The notes under the pieces: model-generated
What the model was told of the DNA's origin: nothing
Database searches by the model: none
The model's input: only the letters and a program-made list of their open reading frames with translations
Shown: positions 24,843 to 33,059 of the stretch, one piece after another
How positions within the stretch are numbered: the stretch's first letter is position 1
Layout: the number at the start of each line of letters is the position of its first letter
Position numbers and translations under genes: made by a program
Assembly (NCBI GenBank): GCA_016186145.1
Contig: JACPMF010000002.1
Location: 104,577 to 168,576, forward strand
Direction of reading: 5' to 3'
Source of the DNA: Candidatus Sungiibacteriota bacterium
GTDB taxonomy: Bacteria > Patescibacteria > Paceibacteria > Sungbacterales > SURF-37
Length of the DNA: 64,000 bases

Positions 24843-27314
24843 TTATAACGGACTAAGTTTAATCAGTTCCCCCTTTTTGTATTTTCCGGCAAGAATATCT
24901 TTAGCAATTTGAGACTCAATCCGTTCCTGTATCACTCTTCTAAGCTCGCGGCCGCCAAATACTTCCGAATAGCCCTTCTCCGCGAGCCAATCCAAAAGTT
25001 CTTCTCCCCATTGGAGTCCGTAACCTTCTCCCTCGAGGCGTTTTTTTAGTGCGCCTAACATCAATTCCGCAATCATGCGAACCTCTCTCCTGCCAAGCGG
25101 CACATAAACTATTACGCCATCAAAACGATTTATGAATTCCGGACTAAAAACGCGCGATCGGAAAACTTCATCAAGAAGCTGTTTTTTTATTTCCGCATAC
25201 GGCACTTTTTCGTTCAAAAGCCGCCTGATAAGCTCGGCACCCGCGTTGGATGTCGCAATGATGATAGTATTCGTAAAATCAATTTTTTTGCCGTAGGCGT
25301 CAGTTGCCCGCCCTTCATCCAAAATCTGCAAAAAAAGATTCAAAATATTCGGATGTGCTTTTTCAACCTCATCAAGAAGCAAAAGCGAAAAGGGATTCGC
25401 GCGCACTTTCTCGGCAAGTATTCCCGCCGAACGACTCTCGAGCGACCCAATGAGACGCCCGAGATCATCCGGCGCCTGATACTCCGACATGTCAAACCGA
25501 ATCATTCGCTCTTCAGCCCCAAAATACGCCTCGGCAAGCGCTTTCGCGGTTTCAGTCTTTCCAACCCCGGTAGGGCCGAGGAATAAAAAAGAGCCGGCGG
25601 GCTTGCTTCCCGCGGAAATGCCGGTGCGTTTTCGCCGAATTGCATCCGAGATCGCCCGTATTGCCTCTTCCTGATTAACAACCCGGCGGTGCAAGCGGTT
25701 TTCCAGATCAACAAGCGTTTCTTTTTCCGGAGCCCCCACTTCCCCGATTTTTGCGCCGAACTTCCGTTCAAAAAGGCGCTCGACAACATCGGCGGCAATG
25801 GACCCGTATTCGCCGGAGCTTCTCGCAGACGCGAACACTTCTTCCAAAATGCTTATTCCTTTTTCCGGAAACGGGGCATCGGTTATTAAACGGGATGCGA
25901 GTTCGTAAATTTTCTTAATCGCGGGATAAAGAATGTTTCTTTTGTATTTTCTCTCAAGAAAAAGCGCCGTATCTTCTAAGATGAGAATTACCGCTTCTTC
26001 ATCGGGTTCTCCAATTTTAATTTCATGGAAAAGCGTTCCGATAACGGGATGCTCCGCAACGCTTTTGGCATAACCCGAATCGCTTGCAAGGCCGATTATC
26101 TTTATCCGCGAAGAACGCAGAAACGGGAGAAGCAATTCCATCAGATTTGTCGCAAGACCAGGCGTTATATACTGCTCAATGTCTTCTATCACCAGAATAA
26201 CGTTTCCCGCAATCTCAGCGTCGCGGAAAATGCGGCCGAGCGTTTCCTCAATCCCGCCAACCGTTTTCTCCGTAAGAATATCTTCCATCGCGAGCTTCCG
26301 TACTCTCCGGTAATTAAGTACGGGAACACTCTTCCCTTCACCAATTTTTCGCGCAAGACCCTTAACAATGGTCATTTTTCCAACTCCGGGCTCACCAATA
26401 AGAACAGCGTTAGCTGTACTGTCTTTTGAAAGCGCCTCCTCAAGGGCGCTGATTTCTTTTTTGTGCGCGAGAATATGCAGTTCTTCGCCGGAACGAACCG
26501 TAATCTCGCGGCTCCGGCGGTCAAGAAAGGGAGAATAACCAAAAGCCCATTCCTTGCCGATACCAGGAGAAGATTCAAGCCGCTCTAAAAAAGTGCGATG
26601 CTTCCCATGCTCCTCCGCGATATCAAACCAGTGCATGGCATAATCAAAATCCTTCGGGGCTACTTCTCTTGCGATCAGTATTTGTAAAAATGTTTTATCC
26701 AAAAAACCGATCGCCGACAAAATATCCGCCGGTGTTATAAACGAATGACCGTTCTTGAGCGCGGCGCGCGCGGCCTCTTTTATAAGTTCAAGAAAATTGA
26801 TCCGAAACTCATGCCCGGTTTCCTTGTGCTTACTTTTCAGCTCCAATAAAAACTCGGTTCTCTCGATGCCGAGCCGGCCAAAAAGAAATTTTCCGAAACC
26901 GCGCTCCAAAAAATTTCGAATCAGCTCTTCCGTATCATCGTGGTCGTTGATGCCGGACAAAATAGTCGCGGAAGAAAAAGCGAGGTAATACGGCCATTCA
27001 TCCGGAGCCATTGCATCACCAGCACTTTCGAAATCCCCCGAGAGTATTGCAAGTCCACGGCCCGCATACATACGGATGAATTGGGACCAAAGATAAAAGA
27101 AGAGGAAAGTCGCGAGCATCAAAAGAAGAAACCCGAGCAGCGCGGGGTGGCCGGAAACCAGGTAAACGCCGAGAATAAAAATAATGGCAGCCGCTACCGC
27201 GTTCCGAGGGTGCGCGATACGGCGAAGCGGAATCAACCGCTCAATGCGCGCCGCGATAAAAAATGGATGTTTTGGAAACTGTATAGTACTCATATCAAAA
27301 TTAAATTTCCGCAT
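24843..27314 (-). CDS. membrane-anchored Clp/Hsp100 AAA+ ATPase
   Basis: About 823 residues. Two N-terminal membrane helices (AVAAAIIFILGVYLVSG and LLGFLLLMLATFLFFYLW) precede a Clp_N-like region, AAA1 with GEPGVGKMT and VILVIEDIEQ, and AAA2 with GPTGVGKTETAKAL and LLLLDEVEKAHPNI, then the D2 C-domain (FGGRELRRVIQ). I see no IGF/IGL loop for ClpP binding between ATSNAGA and FSPEFINRF, so it may act as a ClpB-like unfoldase at the membrane. An ATG at 27293 is an alternative start that would lie outside the upstream palindrome. The next gene upstream encodes a membrane protein likely to be its partner. Confidence 0.88.
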   Translation of the reverse strand: MRKFNFDMSTIQFPKHPFFIAARIERLIPLRRIAHPRNAVAAAIIFILGVYLVSGHPALLGFLLLMLATFLFFYLWSQFIRMYAGRGLAILSGDFESAGDAMAPDEWPYYLAFSSATILSGINDHDDTEELIRNFLERGFGKFLFGRLGIERTEFLLELKSKHKETGHEFRINFLELIKEAARAALKNGHSFITPADILSAIGFLDKTFLQILIAREVAPKDFDYAMHWFDIAEEHGKHRTFLERLESSPGIGKEWAFGYSPFLDRRSREITVRSGEELHILAHKKEISALEEALSKDSTANAVLIGEPGVGKMTIVKGLARKIGEGKSVPVLNYRRVRKLAMEDILTEKTVGGIEETLGRIFRDAEIAGNVILVIEDIEQYITPGLATNLMELLLPFLRSSRIKIIGLASDSGYAKSVAEHPVIGTLFHEIKIGEPDEEAVILILEDTALFLERKYKRNILYPAIKKIYELASRLITDAPFPEKGISILEEVFASARSSGEYGSIAADVVERLFERKFGAKIGEVGAPEKETLVDLENRLHRRVVNQEEAIRAISDAIRRKRTGISAGSKPAGSFLFLGPTGVGKTETAKALAEAYFGAEERMIRFDMSEYQAPDDLGRLIGSLESRSAGILAEKVRANPFSLLLLDEVEKAHPNILNLFLQILDEGRATDAYGKKIDFTNTIIIATSNAGAELIRRLLNEKVPYAEIKKQLLDEVFRSRVFSPEFINRFDGVIVYVPLGRREVRMIAELMLGALKKRLEGEGYGLQWGEELLDWLAEKGYSEVFGGRELRRVIQERIESQIAKDILAGKYKKGELIKLSPL

Positions 27315-27422
27315 AAATCCGCGTTGCCATCCGCGTTCTTCCGCGGAGACTCCGCGGATAAATGCAGAATGCTACGCGGAAAAACGCGGAAAAGAGGATT
27401 TTCAAGATAGCTTCTGGCCATC
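27315..27422 (-). repeat. iterated-word palindrome between the small membrane gene and the Clp-like gene
   Basis: Contains reiterated CCGCGTT, TCCGCG and GCGGA words: an AACGCGGA series facing TCCGCGTT on the other arm, with a central CTCCGCGGA hairpin. It fills the space between the two genes and, with the longest start, even supplies the first codons of the Clp-like gene. Words resemble those at 16434-16546. Confidence 0.65.
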
Positions 27423-27809
27423 TCACGCAAACAAAAAAATTATTCCGGTGATAAATAAAAGCGGGACTAAAAAAGGCAAGAAAATCCATAAGAAAATAAA
27501 AAAAACGCCGGCGATAACAGACAAGGCGGCGGCCGCAATTCCGACAACAATAACGAAACTTCGCAAAAGAGCTCCGAGCAAGCGCGAAATGGCATTTCCG
27601 GTTATTGCGTAAAAAAACCGCGCCGCGTCAAACCCGCGCCCGTAGGACTCAATAACCCGATGCCACGGGGAAAAGAGAGTTCCAAAAAGATGCAGAACAG
27701 AAAAAAAATTCAAAAAACCGATAACGGCATTTACCGCCTTATTAAAAGAAGCCTTCAGGCCATCGCTGTAGTGCCACAGAAGATACCTGTATAAAAAAAC
27801 AAAAGGCAT
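27423..27809 (-). CDS. small membrane protein next to the Clp-like ATPase
   Basis: 128 residues. The N-terminal half contains VLHLFGTLFSPWHRV; the C-terminal half has two strongly hydrophobic helices (IVVGIAAAALSVIAGVFF and WIFLPFLVPLLFITGIIF). No enzyme motif is visible. Its place directly upstream of the membrane-anchored Clp ATPase suggests that the two proteins work together at the membrane; this is inferred from gene order only. Confidence 0.75.
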   Translation of the reverse strand: MPFVFLYRYLLWHYSDGLKASFNKAVNAVIGFLNFFSVLHLFGTLFSPWHRVIESYGRGFDAARFFYAITGNAISRLLGALLRSFVIVVGIAAAALSVIAGVFFIFLWIFLPFLVPLLFITGIIFLFA

Positions 27810-27996
27810 AGTCTACTTAAAGTATAAATGCTACGTGGCCAGCACACAATAACGATATTAAAGTTTTTGTGAAGTATAAAATCGTTTCTTAGTTGGCTGA
27901 AATTTACCACCACGAGGCGATTCACTATTTAAAGATGGTTGTAAGGTACTGACAGTGGTACAAAATTTGCTAATAAAATTAAGGGTTTTTAGCCCC
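27810..27996. other. intergenic region without recognisable gene
   Basis: A/T-rich spacer between divergent units. I see no reading frame of interest. A small AAGGG/CCCTT-type hairpin at about 27980-27998 overlaps the -35 box of the promoter at 27997. Confidence 0.5.
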
Positions 27997-28025
27997 TTGA
28001 CTGATAAGAACCGCGGGTGTATAAA
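27997..28025 (+). promoter_or_regulatory. strong promoter ahead of an immediate terminator
   Basis: TTGACT (27997-28002), 17-nt spacer, TATAAA (28020-28025). Expected start near 28032, only about 8 nt before a terminator hairpin. Confidence 0.7.
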
Positions 28026-28039
28026 GGTAGTGAAAGTCG

Positions 28040-28072
28040 CCTGCGCCTACTTCGGTAGTGTGCAGGTTTTTT
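28040..28072 (+). terminator. terminator/attenuator with UUCG tetraloop
   Basis: CCTGC/GCAGG base stem plus an upper CTAC-TTCG-GTAG stem, followed by TTTTTTG. It lies between the promoter at 27997 and the NYN gene at 28107, so it would either release a roughly 40-nt RNA or attenuate the downstream gene. Confidence 0.75.
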
Positions 28073-28106
28073 GTTTGAATAATAAGAATATGTTTAAGTA
28101 CTATAT

Positions 28107-28763
28107 ATGAATAGAGTTTCAGTTTTCATAGATTCTGGCAATTTTTATCATTTAGTTTTGAAGAAACTTAATCTGCCAGAAGTAGAATTTGATTTTGACG
28201 GATTTGCAAAATTACTTTCTAACGGGAGACAAATTGCCCAGGGCGGGAAGAGGTTCTACGTAGGCACCGTAAGAGAGATGCAAGATGGACATGAAAGTAA
28301 AAGAGCGATGGAAAACCAAACAAAACTTTTTAGCGAGCTGATAAAATCAAAAGATTGGACCATAAAAACAAGCAAGTTGCGGACGAGAACCGAAAGAATA
28401 AAAATTGATGATAGAGTGGCCAACTACAAACAAATTTTAAGCAGGGGTATAAATGAAATACAGTATACTAGGTCAAGAGAAAAAGGCATTGATGTTAAAA
28501 TAGCTGTAGATTTAATCGCCGGTGCTCTGGACGATAAATACGATACTGCCATTATTGTGAGTTCTGATGCGGACCTCATCCCCGCCATAGACTGGGTTAG
28601 AAAGCGGCTAAAAAAGAAAATTGAATATATTGGTTTTTCTATGCCGCAAACGGATTTATACGAGTCTACTAAACCAACAAAAACAATGATTTATAACTCT
28701 GACGTCCAGAGGGTGCTAGTAGAATCAGATCTGAAACCTTTTATTAAGAAAACCACTTTTTAG
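28107..28763 (+). CDS. NYN/PIN-like domain protein (LabA/DUF88 type)
   Basis: 218 residues. The N-terminal strand VSVFIDSGNFYH carries the first acidic residue, KGIDVKIAVDLIAGAL the second and SSDADLIPAIDWV the third, the standard acidic site of NYN ribonuclease-like domains. RNA cleavage or processing is therefore likely, but the substrate is unknown. It is monocistronic, transcribed toward the intron-containing tRNA gene, and its promoter is followed by an attenuator-like terminator. There is no clear Shine-Dalgarno site. Confidence 0.85.
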   Translation: MNRVSVFIDSGNFYHLVLKKLNLPEVEFDFDGFAKLLSNGRQIAQGGKRFYVGTVREMQDGHESKRAMENQTKLFSELIKSKDWTIKTSKLRTRTERIKIDDRVANYKQILSRGINEIQYTRSREKGIDVKIAVDLIAGALDDKYDTAIIVSSDADLIPAIDWVRKRLKKKIEYIGFSMPQTDLYESTKPTKTMIYNSDVQRVLVESDLKPFIKKTTF

Positions 28764-28821
28764 TCATAGTTAATAAAATAGTTGCGGGACCCGGAATTGC
28801 ACCAACTTTTTAATACAAAAT

Positions 28822-28849
28822 TTGATTTTTTTGCTTCTACACGTATACT
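28822..28849 (+). promoter_or_regulatory. promoter of tRNA-fMet
   Basis: TTGATT (28822-28827), 16-nt spacer, TATACT (28844-28849); the mature tRNA begins 5 nt later, so the 5' extension must be very short or absent. Confidence 0.65.
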
Positions 28850-28854
28850 GACCT

Positions 28855-29136
28855 TGCGGGATGGAGGAGCAGTACCTCGCGAGGCTCAAAAGTGTTTGGG
28901 CTCGTTAGTCAGCAATGGTTAATGGACACTCGTCAAATTCGGTGAACCCCCTTTACTTATATTTAGAGGCAACGCCGAGCCAAATCCTGTTAAAGCAGGA
29001 AAGGTGTAGAGACTATACGGCGGGCACCCCGCAGGGGTGAAGACATAGTCCGGACCACAAACCTAAATTTTAGGGCGATGTAAATCGTAGTGGTATGCAT
29101 AACCTCGAGGCCCCGGTGCAATTCCGGGTCCCGCAA
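28855..29136 (+). tRNA. tRNA-fMet (CAT), interrupted by a group I intron
   Basis: Exon 1 is 28855-28886 and exon 2 is 29098-29136. Joined, they give acceptor TGCGGGA/TCCCGCA, anticodon stem CGAGG/CCTCG with loop CTCATAA, T arm CCCGG-TGCAATT-CCGGG and discriminator A; CCA is not encoded. The overall sequence resembles initiator tRNA, although position 1 is T and only two of the three anticodon-stem G-C pairs are kept. The D loop (AGCAGTA) lacks the usual GG and the T loop has G at position 55, which are probably matched losses of the D-T loop contact. Confidence 0.88.
28887..29097 (+). ncRNA. group I intron in the anticodon loop
   Basis: 211 nt inserted after a U (28886) and ending in G (29097), the group I rule. 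Core elements are readable: P4/P5-like AAATTCGGTGAA, P3-like AACGCCGAGCC, P7 strands GAGACTATACGG and AAGACATAGTCCGG, and the P8-type hairpin GGGCACC/GGGGTG between them. There is no homing endonuclease frame. Exact P1 pairing is imperfect on inspection, so the splice positions have an uncertainty of one or two bases. Confidence 0.88.
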
Positions 29137-29145
29137 CAACTTTGA

Positions 29146-29180
29146 TCAAAAACCGAATGTCAGAGGCATTCGGTTTTTGA
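29146..29180. terminator. terminator after tRNA-fMet
   Basis: TCAAAAACCGAATG and CATTCGGTTTTTGA form a 14-bp stem with a 7-nt loop; T-rich on both strands. Confidence 0.85.
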
Positions 29181-29223
29181 TTCACCAATCGCATCAAAAT
29201 GAATAACCGCACCGCGGTGTTCA

Positions 29224-29388
29224 CCCAGCACATAAATTTACAGCTGTCATTTTTTGCATTTCAGAGTTATCCAGCATTTCTTACGTTTTAAGATATCCGG
29301 CGTATGTAAATTTATGTGCTGGGTTATTGTTTCGTAGCCGCAATTCACTCCCGTTTTAAGCGGGATATTCTTGCGGACGAAACAATAA
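29224..29388 (-). repeat. nested-palindrome element downstream of sppA
   Basis: Two adjacent structures. CCCAGCACATAAATTTAC (29224ff) pairs perfectly with its complement ending near 29323 around a loop of about 65 nt. Next to it, TTATTGTTTCGT/ACGAAACAATAA encloses CCGCAA/TTGCGG and CCCG/CGGG hairpins. The inner part (minus strand ATCCCGCT..AACGGGAG, then GGCTACGAAAC) resembles the end hairpin of composite element B, so this is probably a diverged relative. Confidence 0.7.
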
Positions 29389-29411
29389 AAAGGACGGGTT
29401 TGCCGTCCTTT
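29380..29411 (-). terminator. terminator of sppA
   Basis: AAAGGACGG/CCGTCCTTT stem followed on the minus strand by TTTTATTG, 9 nt after the sppA stop. Confidence 0.8.
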
Positions 29412-29419
29412 CGAATTTA

Positions 29420-30538
29420 TTAATTCAAGCCTGCCTGCGCAGGCAGGCCGCCAAGCCATAGATACATCAAGCGCTGGCGGCGCGTATGCTCGTCAAACGG
29501 AAGCACGTTCACGGAGAAAGAAAATTTAGAAAAGATCTCGCCAAAGAGCGAATATTCTTTTGTGCTGTAGAGAACAACCTTCGCGCCGGCAAACTCTTTC
29601 TTCTCTTCAGTAATGCGTTTGACCTCGGCCGTTAGCATCTCGTTGAAAGTTCCGTTATCGTCAACGAGTTTTAGGGCCTTGGCCTGCTTGCCGCTCAATA
29701 CGCGCCCGTCAGCGAGCCCCCGAATTTCTTCTTCAGTAAGTTTCCCTTTTCTGCCGTCGGCAACCACAGAAAGAAATTTTTCATAAGACTCATCAATGAG
29801 CACTTGGAAAATCTGCCGTTCTTTCGGCGCCATCGCGCGAAAAGGCGAACCCGTATCCTTAAATTCGCCGGATTTAATGACCTCGTTCTTAACTCCGACC
29901 TTCTTGGCAAGTTCAGCAAAATTCATGGCGGACATCACAACTCCGATACTACCAGTAAGAGCTGTTTCGTCGGCGATAATCTCATCGGCGGCCTGCGCTA
30001 TGTAATAGCCGCCGGATGCGGCAACAGAGTGCAAATACGCAATAACCCTTATATTACGCTTTTTCTTCCAGTCAAGAATCATCTGATAAAGTTCGTGAGA
30101 GGCCGTAACCGTCCCTCCGGGACTGTCAATATAGAACACGAGCGCAGTGAGATTTTTGTCTTTCTCTCCGTCAATAGTTATCAACCTATTTCTGACCTTA
30201 GAAACCATGTTAGGAGAAGACCCTTCACCCAGCGTATCGCCATCTATTGTTCCAATAATCGGCACAACAGCGATAGTAGCCAATTTAGCATCTTTGGGAG
30301 CAGGACCGCTTTCGTTTGTCCAAATTGTTTGATAGGTACGCTGGGGTGCAGAAGTGGAGCTGAATGGGGGGTTGCTGTTAAAAACTACATAGACCAGCAT
30401 AGAGGCCGTGAAAAGTATAACCATCAGTACGGTCCTGATGTACTTAAGACGCCGTTCTCTCCGCATCTCCTTGAAAAATGTGTCTACGATTTTGTCGGCC
30501 AACTTATCGTTGCGCGTGTCAACCGAGTTGTCCGCCAC
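29420..30538 (-). CDS. sppA: signal peptide peptidase SppA-type serine protease (S49)
   Basis: 372 residues, the single-domain bacterial form. One N-terminal membrane anchor (IRTVLMVILFTASMLVYVVF) is followed by the S49 domain with FYIDSPGGTV, the nucleophile region LHSVAASGGYYIA (Ser) and the general base Lys in EVIKSGEFKDTGSPFR. It degrades cleaved signal peptides in the membrane. It starts with GTG at 30538, with GGAGG 6 nt upstream, and has a promoter at 30578-30606. Confidence 0.93.
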   Translation of the reverse strand: MADNSVDTRNDKLADKIVDTFFKEMRRERRLKYIRTVLMVILFTASMLVYVVFNSNPPFSSTSAPQRTYQTIWTNESGPAPKDAKLATIAVVPIIGTIDGDTLGEGSSPNMVSKVRNRLITIDGEKDKNLTALVFYIDSPGGTVTASHELYQMILDWKKKRNIRVIAYLHSVAASGGYYIAQAADEIIADETALTGSIGVVMSAMNFAELAKKVGVKNEVIKSGEFKDTGSPFRAMAPKERQIFQVLIDESYEKFLSVVADGRKGKLTEEEIRGLADGRVLSGKQAKALKLVDDNGTFNEMLTAEVKRITEEKKEFAGAKVVLYSTKEYSLFGEIFSKFSFSVNVLPFDEHTRRQRLMYLWLGGLPAQAGLN

Positions 30539-30577
30539 GACAACCTCCTTTTTCTTTTGTTAATGAAGTTAGTTGAA

Positions 30578-30606
30578 TTAGTACTTATCTTAAAGCGGAA
30601 TGTCAA
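30578..30606 (-). promoter_or_regulatory. promoter of sppA
   Basis: TTGACA (30606-30601), 17-nt spacer, TACTAA (30583-30578) on the minus strand, about 40 nt before the GTG start. Confidence 0.6.
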
Positions 30607-30678
30607 TAGCTGCCGGGAGAAAGACTGACGGACTCTGTCGCATAGTCTTTTTACCGCACAGGATGTAAAATACGCCCT

Positions 30679-32985
30679 ATGGACAGCCATAAAAAGACAA
30701 AAATAATACCAGTAACCCTATCTCGCACCCTCGGCGTCTGGGAAGTAACCTTGCTCGGGGTCGGCGCTCTTTTGGGCGGGGGAATTTTCACTTTGCTGGG
30801 ACATGCCGCGGGGTTTGCCGGCGGCGGATTGGTGCTCGCTATGCTTCTTGGTGCGCTTATTTCATTTCTCAATTTAAACGCTTACGTTTCTCTTGCCACG
30901 ACATTTCCCGAAGCCGGCGGCGGTTATCTTTGGGTGCGCGACGGCCTCGGAGATTTACAGGGATTTCTCGCCGGATGGATATCCTGGATGGCGCACGCGG
31001 TTGCCTGTTCGTTGTATGCGGCAAGCTTCGGAATTTATGCCGGCGAACTTGTTTTTTCTCTCTTGAAACTGCCCGATCTCGGCGTTCCGCATACAACATG
31101 GCAGTTAATTTTCACCGCTTTGGTCATTATTATTTTCAGTATCGTGAACTACCGCGGCGTTGCGCTCACCGGACGAATCGGCGGATACATCTCGCTCATC
31201 CTTCTTGCTATTTTGTTTTTCTATATCATATTCGGTATCAAACGAATCATCGGGGTTCCCGGGCTTTTAAGCACAAATTTTTCTCCTCTCCTGCCGTTCG
31301 GCCTGCTCGGCGTAATACAAGCGGCCTCGCTTTTCTATATTGCTTTTGAGGGTTCGGAGATTCAGGCACAAACCGGCGAAGAAGCAAAAGACCCCGCGCG
31401 CACTCTCAAAATCGGCCTTTTCAGCTCATGGGCAATTATTTCCGTTCTCTATCTCTTAATCGCTTTTGTCATAACCGGAGCAACGGCAAATGAAGGAACC
31501 CCCTCTTGGAAAATTCTCGGGAATTTCAGCGATCGGGCAATCATTGAATCGGCAAGACAATTTCTCCCGCTTGGACACCTTGTAATGGTCTTTGGCGGAC
31601 TCCTTGCAAACATTGCGGCCCTCAACGCAACCATTTATTCTTCGTCACGCGTGCTTTTTGCAATGGCGCGGGACAAATTCGTTTTCTCGCGCCTCGGCGC
31701 AGTACACGAACTATCCCAAACGCCTTACCGCGCAGTACTCCTCTCGGCCCTTGCAATAATCTTAGTCGCCATACTTCTCCCGATCAAAGATATCGCGGGT
31801 GCGGCAGACATTTTATTTATCTTGCTTTTCTTTCAGCTGAACATGGCGTATATCCAACTCCGCCGAAAAAAACCGGAAGCGCGATGGCACTACATTATTC
31901 CTTTTGGAATTACCGTGCCGCTCCTTGCAATGGCCCTTTACCTTCTCCTCGGCATCTCGCTTTTCCATGTCAGCCCGGCCGGCATTTACTTTACCGTTTT
32001 CTGGTTTTTGCTCGGATTGATAAACTATTTCGGCTATACCAAGACACAGGAGCGTGAAGAATTCACCCGGGAAGTCATATATGAGCACGCCGTGCGTTTT
32101 CACGAAAAAACCGACTACCGCGTAATCCTTCCGGTCGCCTCGGAGGGACATATAAACGAACTCTCCGCACTGTCATTTGCAATGGCTAAACAGGAAGAAG
32201 GAGAAATCCTTGCGCTTCGTATCCATGAAGTGCCGCAATCGCTCCCGCTCAATGCCGGCTTCCGCGCCGATCACGAACGGCGGATATTGGACAAGGTCGA
32301 AAAAGCGGCAACCGAAGAAAAAATAAATATCGACACCCGCGTCATGGCAGCCCGCTCGATCCCGGACGCCTTGCTCGGAGCAGTGCAGGTTGAAAACGGC
32401 AAACTCCTTGTCATGGGCTGGGACGGCTACGTGAATGCAAAGGGGTTTATTTTTGGAAGAAAAGTCGACGTAATTCTCCACCGGGCAAAATGCGACCTGA
32501 TTGTTGCAAAGTTTCCGCAGACAGGCGAAACGCACTTTAAAAAAGTTTTCATCCCTGTTTCCGTCGATGAAAACCCGAACCTTCGCTTCACCGGAAAAGT
32601 GGCAACCGCGCTTTCCCGCAGGTTTGGCGCAACATCGACGGTTGGCATGGTAATACCGGAAAAAACGACAACCATTCAATACGCAAAATATTTTTCTTTG
32701 CTTGAAGATCGGATAAAAGAACTAAAGATTAAAACAGAAAACCAGCCGGAGATAAAACTTATCCGGTCAGACCATATTATTTCCGCAATCATCAAAGAAG
32801 CCGCTGATGGCCATTACGACGTAGTGCTTCTGCCCGCCGCACGAAGCCGCATCACAAAAGCCATCACCATGGGCTCAATCCCGGAGCAGGCGGCGAAGCA
32901 CCTGCAAAAAAGAACGGTGATCATGGCAAAGGGCTACCGCGGTATTACCCAACCATTTTTTGATTACATCCGCTCAAGGTTTTAA
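30679..32985 (+). CDS. APC-superfamily permease fused to tandem Usp-like domains
   Basis: 768 residues. Residues 1 to about 445 form a 12-helix amino acid/polyamine transporter with the signature GVGALLGGGIFTLLGHAAG in helix 1 and FEGSEIQAQTGEEAKDP later. The C-terminal 300 residues form two universal-stress-like domains (DYRVILPVASEGHINELSAL.. and FKKVFIPVSVDENPN..). Such fusions are thought to regulate transport by nucleotide binding. Substrate unknown. It is transcribed divergently from sppA. Confidence 0.88.
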   Translation: MDSHKKTKIIPVTLSRTLGVWEVTLLGVGALLGGGIFTLLGHAAGFAGGGLVLAMLLGALISFLNLNAYVSLATTFPEAGGGYLWVRDGLGDLQGFLAGWISWMAHAVACSLYAASFGIYAGELVFSLLKLPDLGVPHTTWQLIFTALVIIIFSIVNYRGVALTGRIGGYISLILLAILFFYIIFGIKRIIGVPGLLSTNFSPLLPFGLLGVIQAASLFYIAFEGSEIQAQTGEEAKDPARTLKIGLFSSWAIISVLYLLIAFVITGATANEGTPSWKILGNFSDRAIIESARQFLPLGHLVMVFGGLLANIAALNATIYSSSRVLFAMARDKFVFSRLGAVHELSQTPYRAVLLSALAIILVAILLPIKDIAGAADILFILLFFQLNMAYIQLRRKKPEARWHYIIPFGITVPLLAMALYLLLGISLFHVSPAGIYFTVFWFLLGLINYFGYTKTQEREEFTREVIYEHAVRFHEKTDYRVILPVASEGHINELSALSFAMAKQEEGEILALRIHEVPQSLPLNAGFRADHERRILDKVEKAATEEKINIDTRVMAARSIPDALLGAVQVENGKLLVMGWDGYVNAKGFIFGRKVDVILHRAKCDLIVAKFPQTGETHFKKVFIPVSVDENPNLRFTGKVATALSRRFGATSTVGMVIPEKTTTIQYAKYFSLLEDRIKELKIKTENQPEIKLIRSDHIISAIIKEAADGHYDVVLLPAARSRITKAITMGSIPEQAAKHLQKRTVIMAKGYRGITQPFFDYIRSRF

Positions 32986-32986
32986 T

Positions 32987-33015
32987 TTGACAAAAAATAT
33001 ATTATATGTTAGTCT
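32987..33015 (+). promoter_or_regulatory. promoter of the 159-residue gene
   Basis: TTGACA (32987-32992), 17-nt spacer, TAGTCT (33010-33015). Confidence 0.6.
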
Positions 33016-33059
33016 TTAAAAACTCGGCTCCTTGACTTAAAACAACCGGAGGTGCCAGC

